Shown one piece after another: positions 19,285 through 29,304 of a DNA stretch of 64,000 bases; position 1 is the stretch's first letter, and each line of letters begins with the position of its first letter. A program made the position numbers and the translations under genes. Below the pieces are notes generated by a model that saw only the letters and a list, made by a program, of their open reading frames with translations, searched no databases and was not told the origin of the DNA. The DNA is from Robertmurraya sp. FSL R5-0851 (GTDB taxonomy: Bacteria; Bacillota; Bacilli; Bacillales; Cytobacillaceae). The stretch is from the NCBI RefSeq assembly GCF_038002965.1, contig NZ_JBBOOE010000001.1, positions 3,329,001 through 3,393,000 on the forward strand, read 5' to 3'.

Positions 19285-19921
19285 TGTCTATCCTATCTAC
19301 AAAGAATTTCCCGTCTTGAAAGCTGCAAAAAGAAATTTCTTTTACTTGAGTATATCCGAGTTTCTTTAGTTCCTGAAGAAGCCAAAATTTATTTTTCTCT
19401 AACCGCTGTAAATTACGTTCTTGAACCTCTCCATCTAATATTAGCGGGATCGTAATTCCCCCTTGATTCGGACTCTTTTCATAAACAGATAGCTTTCCTG
19501 AGGTTTCTAGTATTGCAAACTCAACATCCCCAATATTACGAATATCCTTATCTCTTAGCTGCAAAAGGAGATCATCGAAATTGTAACGTTGTTTTCTCAT
19601 TTCATGCTCATCAATTTTTCCATTGTTGATAATGATGGAAGGCTTCCCATCTAGCATATCTCTCACCTTTTTACTTTTTAGTGAAAAAAAGGCCAAGGTG
19701 ATTTGAATAATCATGAGCACAGCCATTGGTAAAATATTATTTACTATTGTTTCTTCTGGCTTCTCAATGCCTACAACCGCTATTTCTGCAATCATTATAT
19801 AAACAACCAAATCTAAAACGTTTAACTCTCCAAGCTCCCTCTTCCCCATTAGTCGAAAAATTATAGAAATGACACCGTATAAAATAATTGTACGAATAAC
19901 AATTAGAAAGTATTGATCCAA
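19271..19921 (-). CDS. yrbG: DUF421 membrane protein (YrbG-like)
   Basis: The protein has three N-terminal membrane segments (VIRTIILYGVISIIFRLMG; VLDLVVYIMIAEIAVVGIE; ILPMAVLMIIQITLAFF) and a soluble C-terminal DUF421/YetF domain with KPSIIINNGKIDEHEMRKQR and DDLLLQLRDKDI. YetF-type proteins occur widely in spore formers, and B. subtilis yrbG sits beside spoVB. I choose the TTG start followed by GATCAATAC because AAGGGAGCG lies a few bases upstream; the ATG eight codons earlier has no ribosome binding site. This gives 216 residues. The molecular role is not established. Confidence 0.82.
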   Translation of the reverse strand: MDQYFLIVIRTIILYGVISIIFRLMGKRELGELNVLDLVVYIMIAEIAVVGIEKPEETIVNNILPMAVLMIIQITLAFFSLKSKKVRDMLDGKPSIIINNGKIDEHEMRKQRYNFDDLLLQLRDKDIRNIGDVEFAILETSGKLSVYEKSPNQGGITIPLILDGEVQERNLQRLEKNKFWLLQELKKLGYTQVKEISFCSFQDGKFFVDRIDTKKR

Positions 19922-20065
19922 AAGAAACGCTCCCTTTATGTTCATTCATTTTATTGTTTACAAATCTGCTGAAAACATGAACAAAATGTGATTCTATTTA
20001 GAAATGCTCATGAATATGCTTGTACTAAGCAATTACTGAGAAAAGATAGAAGGGAGAGGGGTCCA

Positions 20066-20458
20066 ATCGAAGAGTCGAAAAATTTTAGCAACGCCGTACT
20101 ATACGGAGTCATTACTGTCTTTTTATTTGCAATTGTAAGTTCGGTGATTTTTTCCTTAATCCTCCGATTTACACCGACTAGCGAAGCTTCATTACAATTT
20201 GTTATTACTGGTGTTTCTTTTATCACATTATTTTTAGGTGGGTTCGTATCAGGAGGAAAAGGGAAACAAAAAGGCTGGTTAGTCGGAGGACTCACTGGTA
20301 TTGTTTATACCACAATCATTTTTTTATTCCAATTTTTAGGAATGGATAGTTTATTTTCGTTTGAAGAAATCGTTTATCATGTTTGCTATATTTTAACTGC
20401 CATGATGGGCGGAATTTTAGGTGTAAATATAAGTACCACTTCTAAAAGAGCTGCGTAA
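20066..20458 (+). CDS. TIGR04086 family membrane protein (YrzE-like), probable AUC start
   Basis: The 130-residue product starts near EESKNFSNAVLYGVIT and has four hydrophobic segments with a GGFVSGGKGKQKGWLVGGL loop after the second, the hallmark layout of TIGR04086/YrzE membrane proteins. B. subtilis yrzE lies in this neighbourhood. No ATG, GTG or TTG occurs at the expected start. The only good Shine-Dalgarno run, AGGGAGAGGGG, stands five to nine bases before an in-frame ATC, so I place the start there. The alternative in-frame GTG 78 bases upstream has no ribosome binding site and would add an unrelated 26-residue tail. Confidence 0.75.
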   Translation: MEESKNFSNAVLYGVITVFLFAIVSSVIFSLILRFTPTSEASLQFVITGVSFITLFLGGFVSGGKGKQKGWLVGGLTGIVYTTIIFLFQFLGMDSLFSFEEIVYHVCYILTAMMGGILGVNISTTSKRAA

Positions 20459-20471
20459 AAAATAAGCATAT

Positions 20472-20506
20472 AAAAAGAGGCCACCCTTAGGGTTAGCCTC
20501 TTTTTA
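20472..20506. terminator. Bidirectional terminator between the TIGR04086 gene and yajC
   Basis: AAAAAGAGGC and GCCTCTTTTT flank an inner CCCTTAGGG palindrome. It serves both convergent genes. Confidence 0.88.
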
Positions 20507-20511
20507 TGCTT

Positions 20512-20793
20512 TTAAGCATTTGCTACAGAGCTTGATTCAAGTACTTCTCTGATAGCAGCGCGGTCGTATGTAAGACGACTTCCATCACCACATTTAATCA
20601 CTACTTTGCCTTCGTCTAATGCATCGACTGTTCCGTGTAGGCCACCAATCGTCACGATTTTGTCCCCTTTTGCCAGGTCGCTTTGCATTTTTGAAACCGC
20701 CTTTTGACGTTTTTGCTGTGGACGAATTAACAAGAAGTAAAATAATGCAAACATTAGGATTAATGGACCTAATGTCCCTAATAGTCCTTCCAT
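20512..20793 (-). CDS. yajC: Preprotein translocase subunit YajC
   Basis: YajC is a small single-span membrane protein that associates with SecDF and the Sec translocon. The 93 residues have one N-terminal membrane helix (LGPLILMFALFYFLLIRP), the basic RPQQKRQK stretch after it, and the conserved KGDKIVTIGGLHGTV domain. The order queA-tgt-yajC is conserved in Bacillus and many other bacteria. Confidence 0.95.
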   Translation of the reverse strand: MEGLLGTLGPLILMFALFYFLLIRPQQKRQKAVSKMQSDLAKGDKIVTIGGLHGTVDALDEGKVVIKCGDGSRLTYDRAAIREVLESSSVANA

Positions 20794-20824
20794 TGTCTAA
20801 CCTCCTTTCAATATCTTTATGAAT

Positions 20825-21970
<1,146 letters not shown>

Positions 21971-21988
21971 TCAACTCCTAGTAAGTAA

Positions 21989-23017
21989 TTAAACAATAAG
22001 CATCGCATCGCCAAAACTAAAGAAACGATACTTCTCAGTTACTGCTGTTTCATATGCATGAATGACATTTTCTCTCCCTGCAAGTGCACTTACAAGCATA
22101 ATTAATGTTGATTTAGGTAGATGGAAATTGGTAATCATTCCATTAATTCCTTGAAATGTATATCCGGGATAAATAAAAATATCGGTCCATCCACTTTCTG
22201 CTACAAACTCCCCATTATGTTTCGAAGCAATCGTCTCTAGTGTCCTCGTTGAAGTTGTTCCAACAGAAATGATTCGTCCACCTTGCTTTTTAACAGTGTT
22301 TAGCAATCGAGCGGTTCCTTCTGACATCTGATAAAACTCGGCATGCATATCATGTTCCAAAATGTCATCAACACTGACAGGTCTAAATGTCCCTAGTCCC
22401 ACATGAAGTGTAATAAAGGCAATATGAACCCCTCGTGAGCGAATTTCTTCTAAAAGCTCTTCTGTGAAATGCAGCCCCGCAGTAGGAGCTGCAGCGGAAC
22501 CACGTTCCTTAGCAAACACTGTTTGATACCGTTCTCGATCTTCTAGTTGTTCTTTTATATAAGGGGGCAGTGGCATTTCTCCTAACTGCTCTAATACCTC
22601 ATAAAATATACCTTCATAGCTAAATTCAAGTGTTCTTCCTCCGTGCTCGGATTCTCCAACACATTCGGCCGTCAAGAGTCCATTTCCAAAAGAGATGATT
22701 GTTCCTTCCTTAACCCTCTTCGCTGGCTTTACTAATGTTTCCCAACGATCTCCATCCAATTGCTTCAAAAGTAATACTTCAATCTTAGCACCGGTTTCTT
22801 TCTTTTCACCGAATAATCTCGCAGGCAAGACTCTCGTGTCATTTAACACAAGGCAATCACCTGGCCTAATATACTCTACAATATTTTTAAATATTGTATG
22901 CTCTAACTTTCCATTTTCCTTGTCTAATACCATGAGTCTACTGCTTGTTCGCTCCTCTAATGGAGTTTGCGCAATGAGTTCCTCTGGTAAATGAAAATCA
23001 AATAAGTCTACTTTCAT
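21989..23017 (-). CDS. queA: S-adenosylmethionine:tRNA ribosyltransferase-isomerase
   Basis: QueA transfers the ribosyl part of SAM to preQ1-modified tRNA, giving epoxyqueuosine. The 342 residues start [17 protein letters not shown] and contain the family signatures [29 protein letters not shown] and the C-terminal [15 protein letters not shown] and [11 protein letters not shown]. It precedes tgt in one operon. Confidence 0.97.
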   Translation of the reverse strand: MKVDLFDFHLPEELIAQTPLEERTSSRLMVLDKENGKLEHTIFKNIVEYIRPGDCLVLNDTRVLPARLFGEKKETGAKIEVLLLKQLDGDRWETLVKPAKRVKEGTIISFGNGLLTAECVGESEHGGRTLEFSYEGIFYEVLEQLGEMPLPPYIKEQLEDRERYQTVFAKERGSAAAPTAGLHFTEELLEEIRSRGVHIAFITLHVGLGTFRPVSVDDILEHDMHAEFYQMSEGTARLLNTVKKQGGRIISVGTTSTRTLETIASKHNGEFVAESGWTDIFIYPGYTFQGINGMITNFHLPKSTLIMLVSALAGRENVIHAYETAVTEKYRFFSFGDAMLIV

Positions 23018-23048
23018 GCTGTTTCACCCTTCTTAAACACTACAAATA

Positions 23049-23255
23049 TTAACGGAATTTCCCTAAAAAATAAAAAATGGCAGATAAAATAATACTAACA
23101 AGTATGGAGGTAACAATGGGGAAATACACAGTCGTGTTTCCCTTTTTCACAATAATATCGCCTGGAAGCCTACCGATATGTATAAACTGCATGAGAAATC
23201 CAACGACAAAAATGATTGCCCCTAATGTCATAAGAATTTTTGGAACACCAGTCAT
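23049..23255 (-). CDS. DUF2905 family small membrane protein
   Basis: This 68-residue protein has two hydrophobic helices ([17 protein letters not shown] and [19 protein letters not shown]) joined by the DUF2905 signature [20 protein letters not shown]. Its ATG overlaps the ruvB stop by four bases (ATGA), so it is translationally coupled to ruvB. DUF2905 genes commonly lie between ruvB and queA in Bacillaceae. Function is unknown. Confidence 0.88.
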   Translation of the reverse strand: MTGVPKILMTLGAIIFVVGFLMQFIHIGRLPGDIIVKKGNTTVYFPIVTSILVSIILSAIFYFLGKFR

Positions 23256-24253
23256 TCTGTTGGTACCTCCATTTGAAAATGCTGATAAACCAGATTAGTG
23301 ACGATTCTGCCTCTTGGAGTTCTTTGTATGAATCCTATTTGTAACAAATAAGGCTCATATACATCCTCAATCGTATGGGACTCTTCTCCAATCGTTGCTG
23401 CAATTGTATCTAATCCAACAGGTCCTCCTCTAAACTTCTCAATGATACCCTTTAATAGTTTGTGATCAATATGATCCAAACCTAATGGATCTACCTGAAG
23501 AAGTTGTAAGGAGTGATCGGCTAAAGAAAGGTCAATCATTCCATTGCCTTTTACTTGAGCAAAATCTCGAACTCGTCTAAGCAGGCGATTCGCGATACGT
23601 GGTGTCCCTCTTGAACGCTTGGCAATTTCTAAAGCGGCATCTTTTGTAATTTCTACCTGGAACACTTCGGCTGTTCGTAATACGATATCCATAAGCTGAT
23701 CTTCTTTATAATATTCTAATCTGCTTAAAACTCCAAATCGATCCCGAAGCGGCGCTGAAAGAGAGCCTGCTCTAGTTGTTGCACCAACAAGTGTAAATGG
23801 TGGTAAATCAAGTCTTACAGACCTAGCAGTTGCCCCTTTTCCAATCACGATGTCAAGGCAAAAGTCCTCCATGGCTGGATATAAAACCTCTTCAATAGCT
23901 CTTGGTAACCGGTGAATTTCATCGATAAATAATATGTCACCAGGTTCAAGGGCTGTTAAAATGGCTGCTAAATCTCCTGGTCTCTCAATGGCTGGGCCAG
24001 CTGTCGTACGGATATTAACTCCCATTTCATTCGCAATAATGGTTGCCAATGTCGTTTTCCCCAATCCAGGAGGCCCATATAAGAGAACATGATCAAGCGT
24101 TTCTTGCCGTATTTTGGCAGCCTCAATAAATATTTCTAAATTCTCTTTTACTTTTGTTTGCCCGATATATTGTTTTAATGTTAACGGGCGTAAGCTTTGT
24201 TCGAATGATAAATCTTGAACATCTGCCTCACCAGAAATAATCCGATCGTCCAA
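23252..24253 (-). CDS. ruvB: Holliday junction branch migration ATPase RuvB
   Basis: RuvB is the AAA+ motor that drives Holliday-junction branch migration with RuvA. The 333 residues show Walker A ([14 protein letters not shown]), Walker B ([10 protein letters not shown]), sensor 1 ([20 protein letters not shown]) and the C-terminal winged-helix domain ([13 protein letters not shown]). The start appears to be TTG, with the AGGGTGAGTGAGGA region as ribosome binding site. It follows ruvA by 24 bases. Confidence 0.98.
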   Translation of the reverse strand: MDDRIISGEADVQDLSFEQSLRPLTLKQYIGQTKVKENLEIFIEAAKIRQETLDHVLLYGPPGLGKTTLATIIANEMGVNIRTTAGPAIERPGDLAAILTALEPGDILFIDEIHRLPRAIEEVLYPAMEDFCLDIVIGKGATARSVRLDLPPFTLVGATTRAGSLSAPLRDRFGVLSRLEYYKEDQLMDIVLRTAEVFQVEITKDAALEIAKRSRGTPRIANRLLRRVRDFAQVKGNGMIDLSLADHSLQLLQVDPLGLDHIDHKLLKGIIEKFRGGPVGLDTIAATIGEESHTIEDVYEPYLLQIGFIQRTPRGRIVTNLVYQHFQMEVPTE

Positions 24254-24277
24254 TCCTCACTCACCCTTTTTCCAACT

Positions 24278-24889
24278 CTATTTTAAAAGAAACTGTAGAG
24301 CTTTTTTAATATATTGCTCTGTTTCTAGTGTTTCCACTTCAAGCTTCGGTGTAATTTTCTTTATTTCCTTTTCAGAATATCCTAGAGATAGCAAAGCTAA
24401 CATCGCTTCTTCTAGTGCAAGATTTGAATTCTTCGGCTGTTCCACATGTACTTCCTCATTGAATAAGTTAGGAAAATAATCGGGAAGTGCTTGTTGAAGT
24501 TTCCCCTTCAAGTCTAAGATCATTTGTCTAGCTGTCTTCTTTCCTACCCCTGGGAATTTCACTAAAAATGCTTCATCCTCTTCTTCAATCGCTTGAACCA
24601 CTTGTTCGGGTACGCCAGATGCTAATATTGCTAATGCGCCTTTTGGTCCTATACCAGATACATTCAGGAGCTTTGTAAAAAGAATTTTTTCTTCCCTTGA
24701 GGAAAAACCGTATAATGCCATTAAATCTTCTCTTACATAGTGATATGTAAAAATTTGCATCGCTTGGTGAATATGTTTTGAAAAGCTAAAAGGGTTGGGT
24801 GTAGATACCTGATATCCAATCCCTCCCGCTTCTACTACAATATATTCGGGTCCAATAAATTCGACCGTTCCTTTAATATAATCATACAT
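24278..24889 (-). CDS. ruvA: Holliday junction DNA helicase subunit RuvA
   Basis: RuvA binds the four-way junction and loads RuvB. The 203 residues have the N-terminal OB fold ([20 protein letters not shown]), paired helix-hairpin-helix motifs ([16 protein letters not shown] and [19 protein letters not shown]) and the C-terminal domain III that contacts RuvB. GAGGAG lies ten bases before the ATG. Confidence 0.97.
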   Translation of the reverse strand: MYDYIKGTVEFIGPEYIVVEAGGIGYQVSTPNPFSFSKHIHQAMQIFTYHYVREDLMALYGFSSREEKILFTKLLNVSGIGPKGALAILASGVPEQVVQAIEEEDEAFLVKFPGVGKKTARQMILDLKGKLQQALPDYFPNLFNEEVHVEQPKNSNLALEEAMLALLSLGYSEKEIKKITPKLEVETLETEQYIKKALQFLLK

Positions 24890-24971
24890 GTATCTAAAAC
24901 TCCTCTAATTTTGCTGTACCTCATTGTATCACAAATATGATAGTATATACCGCTAAATGTAAGATGAAAAA

Positions 24972-25000
24972 TGCAAAAAGGAACCGATTCCGGCTCCTCT
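24972..25000 (-). terminator. Terminator downstream of bofC
   Basis: On the minus strand GGAGCCGGAATCGGTTCC forms a hairpin followed by TTTTTGC just after the bofC stop. Confidence 0.75.
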
Positions 25001-25520
25001 AGTTCGCTTGTTTTTCCTGAACAGTGTAATTTTTGAACGTTTCAAGTACTTCTACATACCGATCTTTATTTCTAATCGGGATTCCTTCCTTTAATTCTTC
25101 ATGTCTCGTACTTTCTAATTTACCAATATCCAATTGAAAGAAGGATTGAATAATATTATATTTTTGTGGTTTTCCATAATAGATCGTTAGCACACCATCA
25201 TCTGTAATTCCAAAGTAACCATTAGCTTTTAACAGAGGAGAAATATCGTCTACATGCTTACGAAATACAACAGAAGTATCATCGATATCCACGACCTGCC
25301 ATTGATCATATTTTGACCAAAACTGTTCCATGGACCAAATCTTCTCGTCCATTTGCTCCTCACTCACTTCTCCGTCTAGATATACCCGTTCAAGAATCAC
25401 CTTGACATCAATAGGTTCTAATCTTGGAGTGGTTTTTAATTCTTCAGCTAAGACATAGTTTGTATGAAAAACGAATACGAGAAGCAATAGCCCTAAACAA
25501 CCGACACATTTGGTTCTCAT
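24999..25520 (-). CDS. bofC: Forespore intercompartmental signalling protein BofC
   Basis: BofC is an exported forespore protein that restrains SpoIVB signalling, which in turn triggers SpoIVFB and sigma-K activation. The 173-residue protein has a signal peptide (CVGCLGLLLLVFVFHTNYVL) and the BofC domains, with VILERVYLDGEVSEE and GYFGITDDGVLTIYYGKP. The ATG of MRTKC is chosen because GAGGTGATC precedes it; an upstream in-frame GTG three codons earlier overlaps that site. Its target pathway, SpoIVFA/FB, is encoded about 15 kb away in this same window. Confidence 0.92.
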   Translation of the reverse strand: MRTKCVGCLGLLLLVFVFHTNYVLAEELKTTPRLEPIDVKVILERVYLDGEVSEEQMDEKIWSMEQFWSKYDQWQVVDIDDTSVVFRKHVDDISPLLKANGYFGITDDGVLTIYYGKPQKYNIIQSFFQLDIGKLESTRHEELKEGIPIRNKDRYVEVLETFKNYTVQEKQAN

Positions 25521-25617
25521 AATGATCACCTCATTTAAAAGTTACAATATAAAGCTAAATTCATGATTTCATTTATATAATGACCATTTTTTTCAAATTT
25601 ATGCCCATTAACGCACG

Positions 25618-25650
25618 AAAGAGTTGATCATATTGATCAACCCTTTCGAA
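25618..25650. terminator. Hairpin downstream of the coxA-like gene, possible terminator
   Basis: CGAAAG-GTTGATCA and TGATCAAC-CTTTCG make a long, nearly perfect stem just after the stop codon. There is no clear T-run, so termination is likely but not certain. Confidence 0.6.
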
Positions 25651-25652
25651 TC

Positions 25653-26402
25653 CTAATCTTTCCCTTGTAATCGGGACTTTAATGTTCGAAACATCCCTTT
25701 TATATCTGCATCAATGGTCTCACGTGGACCACCATCACGTAAGTCATTATCAATATTTCTGATTCTGCTAAAGGTTCCTTCATCCGTCACTACCTGCACC
25801 GATCTTCCTCGAAGATAGGGTTGAACCGCTCTAGTGATATCTGCCTTTGTTTCTACATCGCGATCGTAGTTGGTTAAATCTACTGCAATTAATACATTGC
25901 TTCCATATACTACGGAACGAACATCTTCCACATTGGGAACCTTCGCTGTAACATCACCTATTTTTTCGGCTAAATCCCCTTCATACGCTGTGTAATAGGA
26001 GCTTCTTGCTTTCCGGGTTTGGTCATCTAAATGACCATGATAATTGGCATCAGCATGACTATAACGGTTATCTTTCTCAAAAAAGTTTTTATCCTGTTTA
26101 GCACGAGGGACTGTTGGATTAGCAGGGTTTCCTGATTCGTCTTTTTGCATTAAATGCTGGCTTCGATTATCTCTGCTTTTCTGTCCTTCCTCACCTAGAG
26201 AATGATCCATTATTTCTACCAATGGACCATCATTTTCGTTGTAAATCCTTGCATTTCCACCACCGCCATGATTTTCATTCGAGTAGTATCCAAACGGTTG
26301 GCTTATTTCTTTACTATTATTGGTTGCTTCATCCTGGTTACAACCAGCTAAACTAAAGGTTAAGGCAGCAGTTATCGGAAGTAATACAAGCTTTTTACTC
26401 AA
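25653..26402 (-). CDS. coxA: YhcN/YlaJ-family sporulation lipoprotein, CoxA-like
   Basis: This 249-residue lipoprotein has a signal peptide ending in the lipobox LAGC (LTFSLAGCNQDE), then an Asn/Gly-rich linker with GGGGNARIYNENDG, and a C-terminal YhcN/YlaJ domain (KVPNVEDVRSVVYGSNVLIA, then TRAVQPYLRGRSVQVV). B. subtilis coxA (yrbB), a cortex-associated spore protein, is a neighbour of safA and carries the same domain, so I use that symbol by position and domain. The protein is longer than I recall for B. subtilis CoxA, mostly through the linker. Expression in the developing spore is expected. Confidence 0.8.
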   Translation of the reverse strand: MSKKLVLLPITAALTFSLAGCNQDEATNNSKEISQPFGYYSNENHGGGGNARIYNENDGPLVEIMDHSLGEEGQKSRDNRSQHLMQKDESGNPANPTVPRAKQDKNFFEKDNRYSHADANYHGHLDDQTRKARSSYYTAYEGDLAEKIGDVTAKVPNVEDVRSVVYGSNVLIAVDLTNYDRDVETKADITRAVQPYLRGRSVQVVTDEGTFSRIRNIDNDLRDGGPRETIDADIKGMFRTLKSRLQGKD

Positions 26403-26428
26403 GCGAATAACCCCCTCCGCTTATTTGA

Positions 26429-26444
26429 GAGCATGATCATGCTC
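26429..26444. promoter_or_regulatory. 16-bp perfect palindrome upstream of the coxA-like gene
   Basis: GAGCATGATCATGCTC lies 27 bases before the coxA-like start codon. It could be an operator or an mRNA hairpin close to the ribosome binding site. No known factor is assigned. Confidence 0.35.
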
Positions 26445-26495
26445 ATTTATAGGGTGTGAGGGTTATGGCTTTTTAATCCTGACATTAACAACCAA

Positions 26496-27482
26496 TTAAT
26501 TTTCAAGTAAAAGCTTTACTTGCTCTACAAAGCTTTGTCGATTAAAAAATTGCCGTACAGTTAAATCAAGAACCTGCCTTACTTGAAATGTGCTTGAATA
26601 TTGACGATCTTTAATAAGTCGATTCCATTCTCGAAAGATATCTGTTGGAAATAATAAAGCATATAAAAATCCGCGATTATTTAAAAACGGGCGTATTTGC
26701 TCATATTCTGTAAGATCTTGTAAAGACCAATCGAGACTCGGCAGAATTCGATTGCAATATTGTAAATAATCACAGGCTGGACTACCGATTGAAACTAAGT
26801 CGAAATCAATTATATATAGTTCTGAGTCAATACCACGAATAAAGTTATGGTGGGCTAAATCGCCATGAAGAATCACTTGATCATGATTATTTAAAAATGA
26901 ATACTCTAACTCGAGCCCCTTTAAGGAAAAATCGGCCCACTCCATTACTTCATTTAGTATTTCTTGCTGCACAAAAAATTTAATAATGGATAAATTATTA
27001 ATAAAACGAGCTGCACGTTCTCTCCATTTCAACATAAGATTGTATTCTTTTAGTACTGTTTGATACCTTCTTGAAAGCTTACCTGTAGTCTGGTGAAATT
27101 CTTCAAGGAGACGAAGCCCATCTTTTCTTTCTTTTTCGGACTCATAAGAAAAAGGACTGCTGGAGGATAGTGGTATGTGTTCAAGACATCCGTAATACGT
27201 ACCGTCTAAGTATAGTGGTGATTCTTTTTCGAGGTTTTGAAATATATATGAATTCTTAAACCCTTCTTGCCTTAAAGAAGAAGTAAAAGCCTTTTGGATC
27301 TGCAGTTTTCTTAAATGACTAAACCCCTTTAATACAACAAATTGATTACCCTTTTGCAACAAATAAACGTTCTTTCTTATTGGGTGTATCGATTCAATCG
27401 GAGTGACGAGCTCTTCCTGTAAATAGGAGAAGAGACGATTTAAAGTTAAATCGTCTCCACTAGCATTATTCATCATTTTCAT
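26496..27482 (-). CDS. CotS/YsxE-type phosphotransferase-like protein
   Basis: The roughly 328-residue protein has the aminoglycoside-phosphotransferase/choline-kinase fold. The catalytic loop HGDLAHHNFIRG (Brenner motif H-x-D-x4-N) and the metal-binding IIDFDLVSIG (DxD) are both present near residues 220-245, so it could be an active kinase. It resembles the spore-coat proteins CotS, CotI, YutH and YsxE. The 5' end overlaps the safA stop codon. I favour the ATG of MKMMNNASGDD, but the exact start among several ATGs is unsure. It lies between safA and the coxA-like gene, all in one direction, which points to a spore-assembly job. The substrate is unknown. Confidence 0.82.
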   Translation of the reverse strand: MKMMNNASGDDLTLNRLFSYLQEELVTPIESIHPIRKNVYLLQKGNQFVVLKGFSHLRKLQIQKAFTSSLRQEGFKNSYIFQNLEKESPLYLDGTYYGCLEHIPLSSSSPFSYESEKERKDGLRLLEEFHQTTGKLSRRYQTVLKEYNLMLKWRERAARFINNLSIIKFFVQQEILNEVMEWADFSLKGLELEYSFLNNHDQVILHGDLAHHNFIRGIDSELYIIDFDLVSIGSPACDYLQYCNRILPSLDWSLQDLTEYEQIRPFLNNRGFLYALLFPTDIFREWNRLIKDRQYSSTFQVRQVLDLTVRQFFNRQSFVEQVKLLLEN

Positions 27483-29145
27483 CAGTCGTATTTTGACCTC
27501 TAGGCATTCCTTGTGCTGATGGACCGTACCCATAAGGATTCATATAAGGTGACTGCGCCATCGGTTGTCCGTAGGGTGGAGCATAGACTGGTGGCATTCC
27601 GGGTGCAAAGCCTGTTCCCATTCCGTACGGCGTCATTGCAGGACCGCCACATCCACAATCATCCTGTACTCCTTGTACGGCTGGAGCAGAATAATTAGGT
27701 GTTAAAGGCATTTGGTAATTATCCATACTAGGTGATTCCATTTGGTCCATTACCCCTTGCACTTGTGGCATTGGACTATATGGCATTTGTTGTGGCATAC
27801 CCATAGATGGATAGGCTGGTGGGAAGTATCCTGGTCCAGGCATCATTGGTCCACAAGGAAACAATGGTGCAGGATATGGTGGATAAGGATACATAGGAGC
27901 TTGATGCATAGGAGCTTGATACATTGGCATATCTTGAACTCCAGCTACTTCTGTTGGCATTAATGGCATTTGTGCATCCTGTGCACCCATCACTTGATTT
28001 GGCATCATTGGCATTTGTGCATCCTGTGCACCCATCACTTGACCTGGCATCATTGGCATTTGTGCATCCTGTGCACCCATCACTTGACCTGGCATCATTG
28101 GCATTTGCCCATTTTGTATACCCATCACTTGACCTGGCATCATTGGCATTTGTCCTTTTTGTACACCCATCACTTGACCTGGCATCATTGGCATTTGTCC
28201 ATTTTGTACACCCATCACTTGACCTGGCATCATTGGCATTTCCGGCATAAATGATGAAGATTCATCATCGAACGGTTGCATACCCATTCCTGGAACTCCA
28301 GGCATCATCCCATATGGCATCGTTGGCATCGTTGGCGCACCTGTCATTGCACCTTGAACCTGTGGATATGGTGCTTGAGGAGCAAAACCTGTTGGCTGAC
28401 CAAATCCTGGATTAGCTTGTGGATATGGATAGAAATTTTGTGGGTACATTGGATTCATGGGTCCGTAACCCCCTCCTTGAGTAAAGTTTGGAACGTCAGT
28501 ATTGGCCTCTGGCAGTGGTTTTACACCTTTAATTGGCTTCACTTCCGGTAAAGGTTTTACCTCTGGTAAGGTCATTTCCGCAGGAAGCTGTTTGGGTTGC
28601 ATTGGAAATTGTGGTGCTGGTTGAGCTTTTACTTCAGCAGGTGATAATTGTTTTGGCTTTATTTCTTCTTTAACTGGTTTCGGTGGCTTTGGTACAGGCT
28701 TTGCTTGTTGTTGCGGTTGTACAGATAAATTCGCCATATTCATCATATAATAGTTGTTAATATCAATTTCAGGAATCACTGGCATTTTTGGCTTGAACGG
28801 CTTCTTTGGAGCCTCTGCAATCGGTTCGATTTTCTCCTCCATCTTTGGCGGTTGTTCAATCGGCATTTCTTTTTTAGGCGCTTCTTTTGGTGCTAGAGCA
28901 ATTGGCTGTTCTTTAGGCATCTCTTTTTTTGTACCCATATTTATTTTCGCTTCCGGCTTTCCAGTGATAGGGGCTTCTTTCTTTATCATTCCACCACCGG
29001 ATGGTACTTTGATTTTCATACCGGGCATGATCATATCAGGGTTACTGAGCTGCGTATTCATTTTTTTCAGCTCTTCAAAATTCACGCCGTACTTCTTGGC
29101 GATTTTCCAAAGAGTATCCCCTTTCTGTACGATATGGATTTTCAC
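27466..29145 (-). CDS. safA: SafA, LysM spore coat/cortex morphogenetic protein
   Basis: SafA directs inner-coat assembly in Bacillus spores. The 559-residue protein begins VKIHIVQKGDTLWKIAKKYG, a LysM domain that ends at MIMPGMKIKVPSG and binds peptidoglycan or cortex. A Lys/Pro/Glu-rich segment follows, then a low-complexity Pro/Met/Gln/Tyr/Gly-rich region with tandem MPMMPGQVMG-type repeats, and a short Cys motif DDCGCGGPAMTP near the end. The start is GTG with AGGAGGG just upstream; an upstream in-frame extension is not plausible. A sigma-E-like -10 lies nearby. It is longer than B. subtilis SafA (387 residues by recollection) because of the repeats and Pro-rich expansions. Confidence 0.93.
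   Translation of the reverse strand: MKIHIVQKGDTLWKIAKKYGVNFEELKKMNTQLSNPDMIMPGMKIKVPSGGGMIKKEAPITGKPEAKINMGTKKEMPKEQPIALAPKEAPKKEMPIEQPPKMEEKIEPIAEAPKKPFKPKMPVIPEIDINNYYMMNMANLSVQPQQQAKPVPKPPKPVKEEIKPKQLSPAEVKAQPAPQFPMQPKQLPAEMTLPEVKPLPEVKPIKGVKPLPEANTDVPNFTQGGGYGPMNPMYPQNFYPYPQANPGFGQPTGFAPQAPYPQVQGAMTGAPTMPTMPYGMMPGVPGMGMQPFDDESSSFMPEMPMMPGQVMGVQNGQMPMMPGQVMGVQKGQMPMMPGQVMGIQNGQMPMMPGQVMGAQDAQMPMMPGQVMGAQDAQMPMMPNQVMGAQDAQMPLMPTEVAGVQDMPMYQAPMHQAPMYPYPPYPAPLFPCGPMMPGPGYFPPAYPSMGMPQQMPYSPMPQVQGVMDQMESPSMDNYQMPLTPNYSAPAVQGVQDDCGCGGPAMTPYGMGTGFAPGMPPVYAPPYGQPMAQSPYMNPYGYGPSAQGMPRGQNTTDENDE
27955..28245 (-). repeat. Seven tandem 45-nt repeats inside safA
   Basis: The DNA repeats with a 45-base period and encodes units of the form MPMMPGQVMG[VIA]Q[ND][GA]Q. 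Four central units carry PGQVMG unchanged; the last two diverge (PNQVMG and PTEVAG). Units differ mostly at the QNGQ/QKGQ/QDAQ end. The reverse strand of the same array has long open frames that are only shadows. Confidence 0.9.
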
Positions 29146-29176
29146 TCTGATTTCCCTCCTATGCGTAAGTCCATAT

Positions 29177-29184
29177 ATTGTATG
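29177..29184 (-). promoter_or_regulatory. Candidate sigma-E -10 element upstream of safA
   Basis: CATACAAT on the minus strand, 32 bases before the GTG start, is an exact match to the sigma-E -10 consensus. The -35 region is weak by eye (TTAGCAA). B. subtilis safA is sigma-E controlled, which supports the call. Confidence 0.45.
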
Positions 29185-29267
29185 TCGGAGTGGGCAAATT
29201 GCTAACAATCTACATAAAAACTTATGAATTTTTCAAAAAGAATATGAATTGTCCCCTTTTTTCTCAC

Positions 29268-29294
29268 AAAAAAAACCTCCAAATGATTGGAGGG
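29268..29294 (-). terminator. Terminator downstream of nadA
   Basis: CCTCCAATCATTTGGAGG followed by eight T on the minus strand. Confidence 0.9.
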
Positions 29295-29304
29295 CTGCAG
29301 CCTT

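Noticed and set aside
27955..28245. CRISPR-like direct repeats
   Set aside because: The units are contiguous 45-nt in-frame protein repeats without spacers, inside a coding gene.
27924..28554. Open frames on the plus strand opposite safA
   Set aside because: They are shadows of the repetitive safA coding sequence, with no ribosome binding sites and low-complexity His/Trp/Leu-rich translations.
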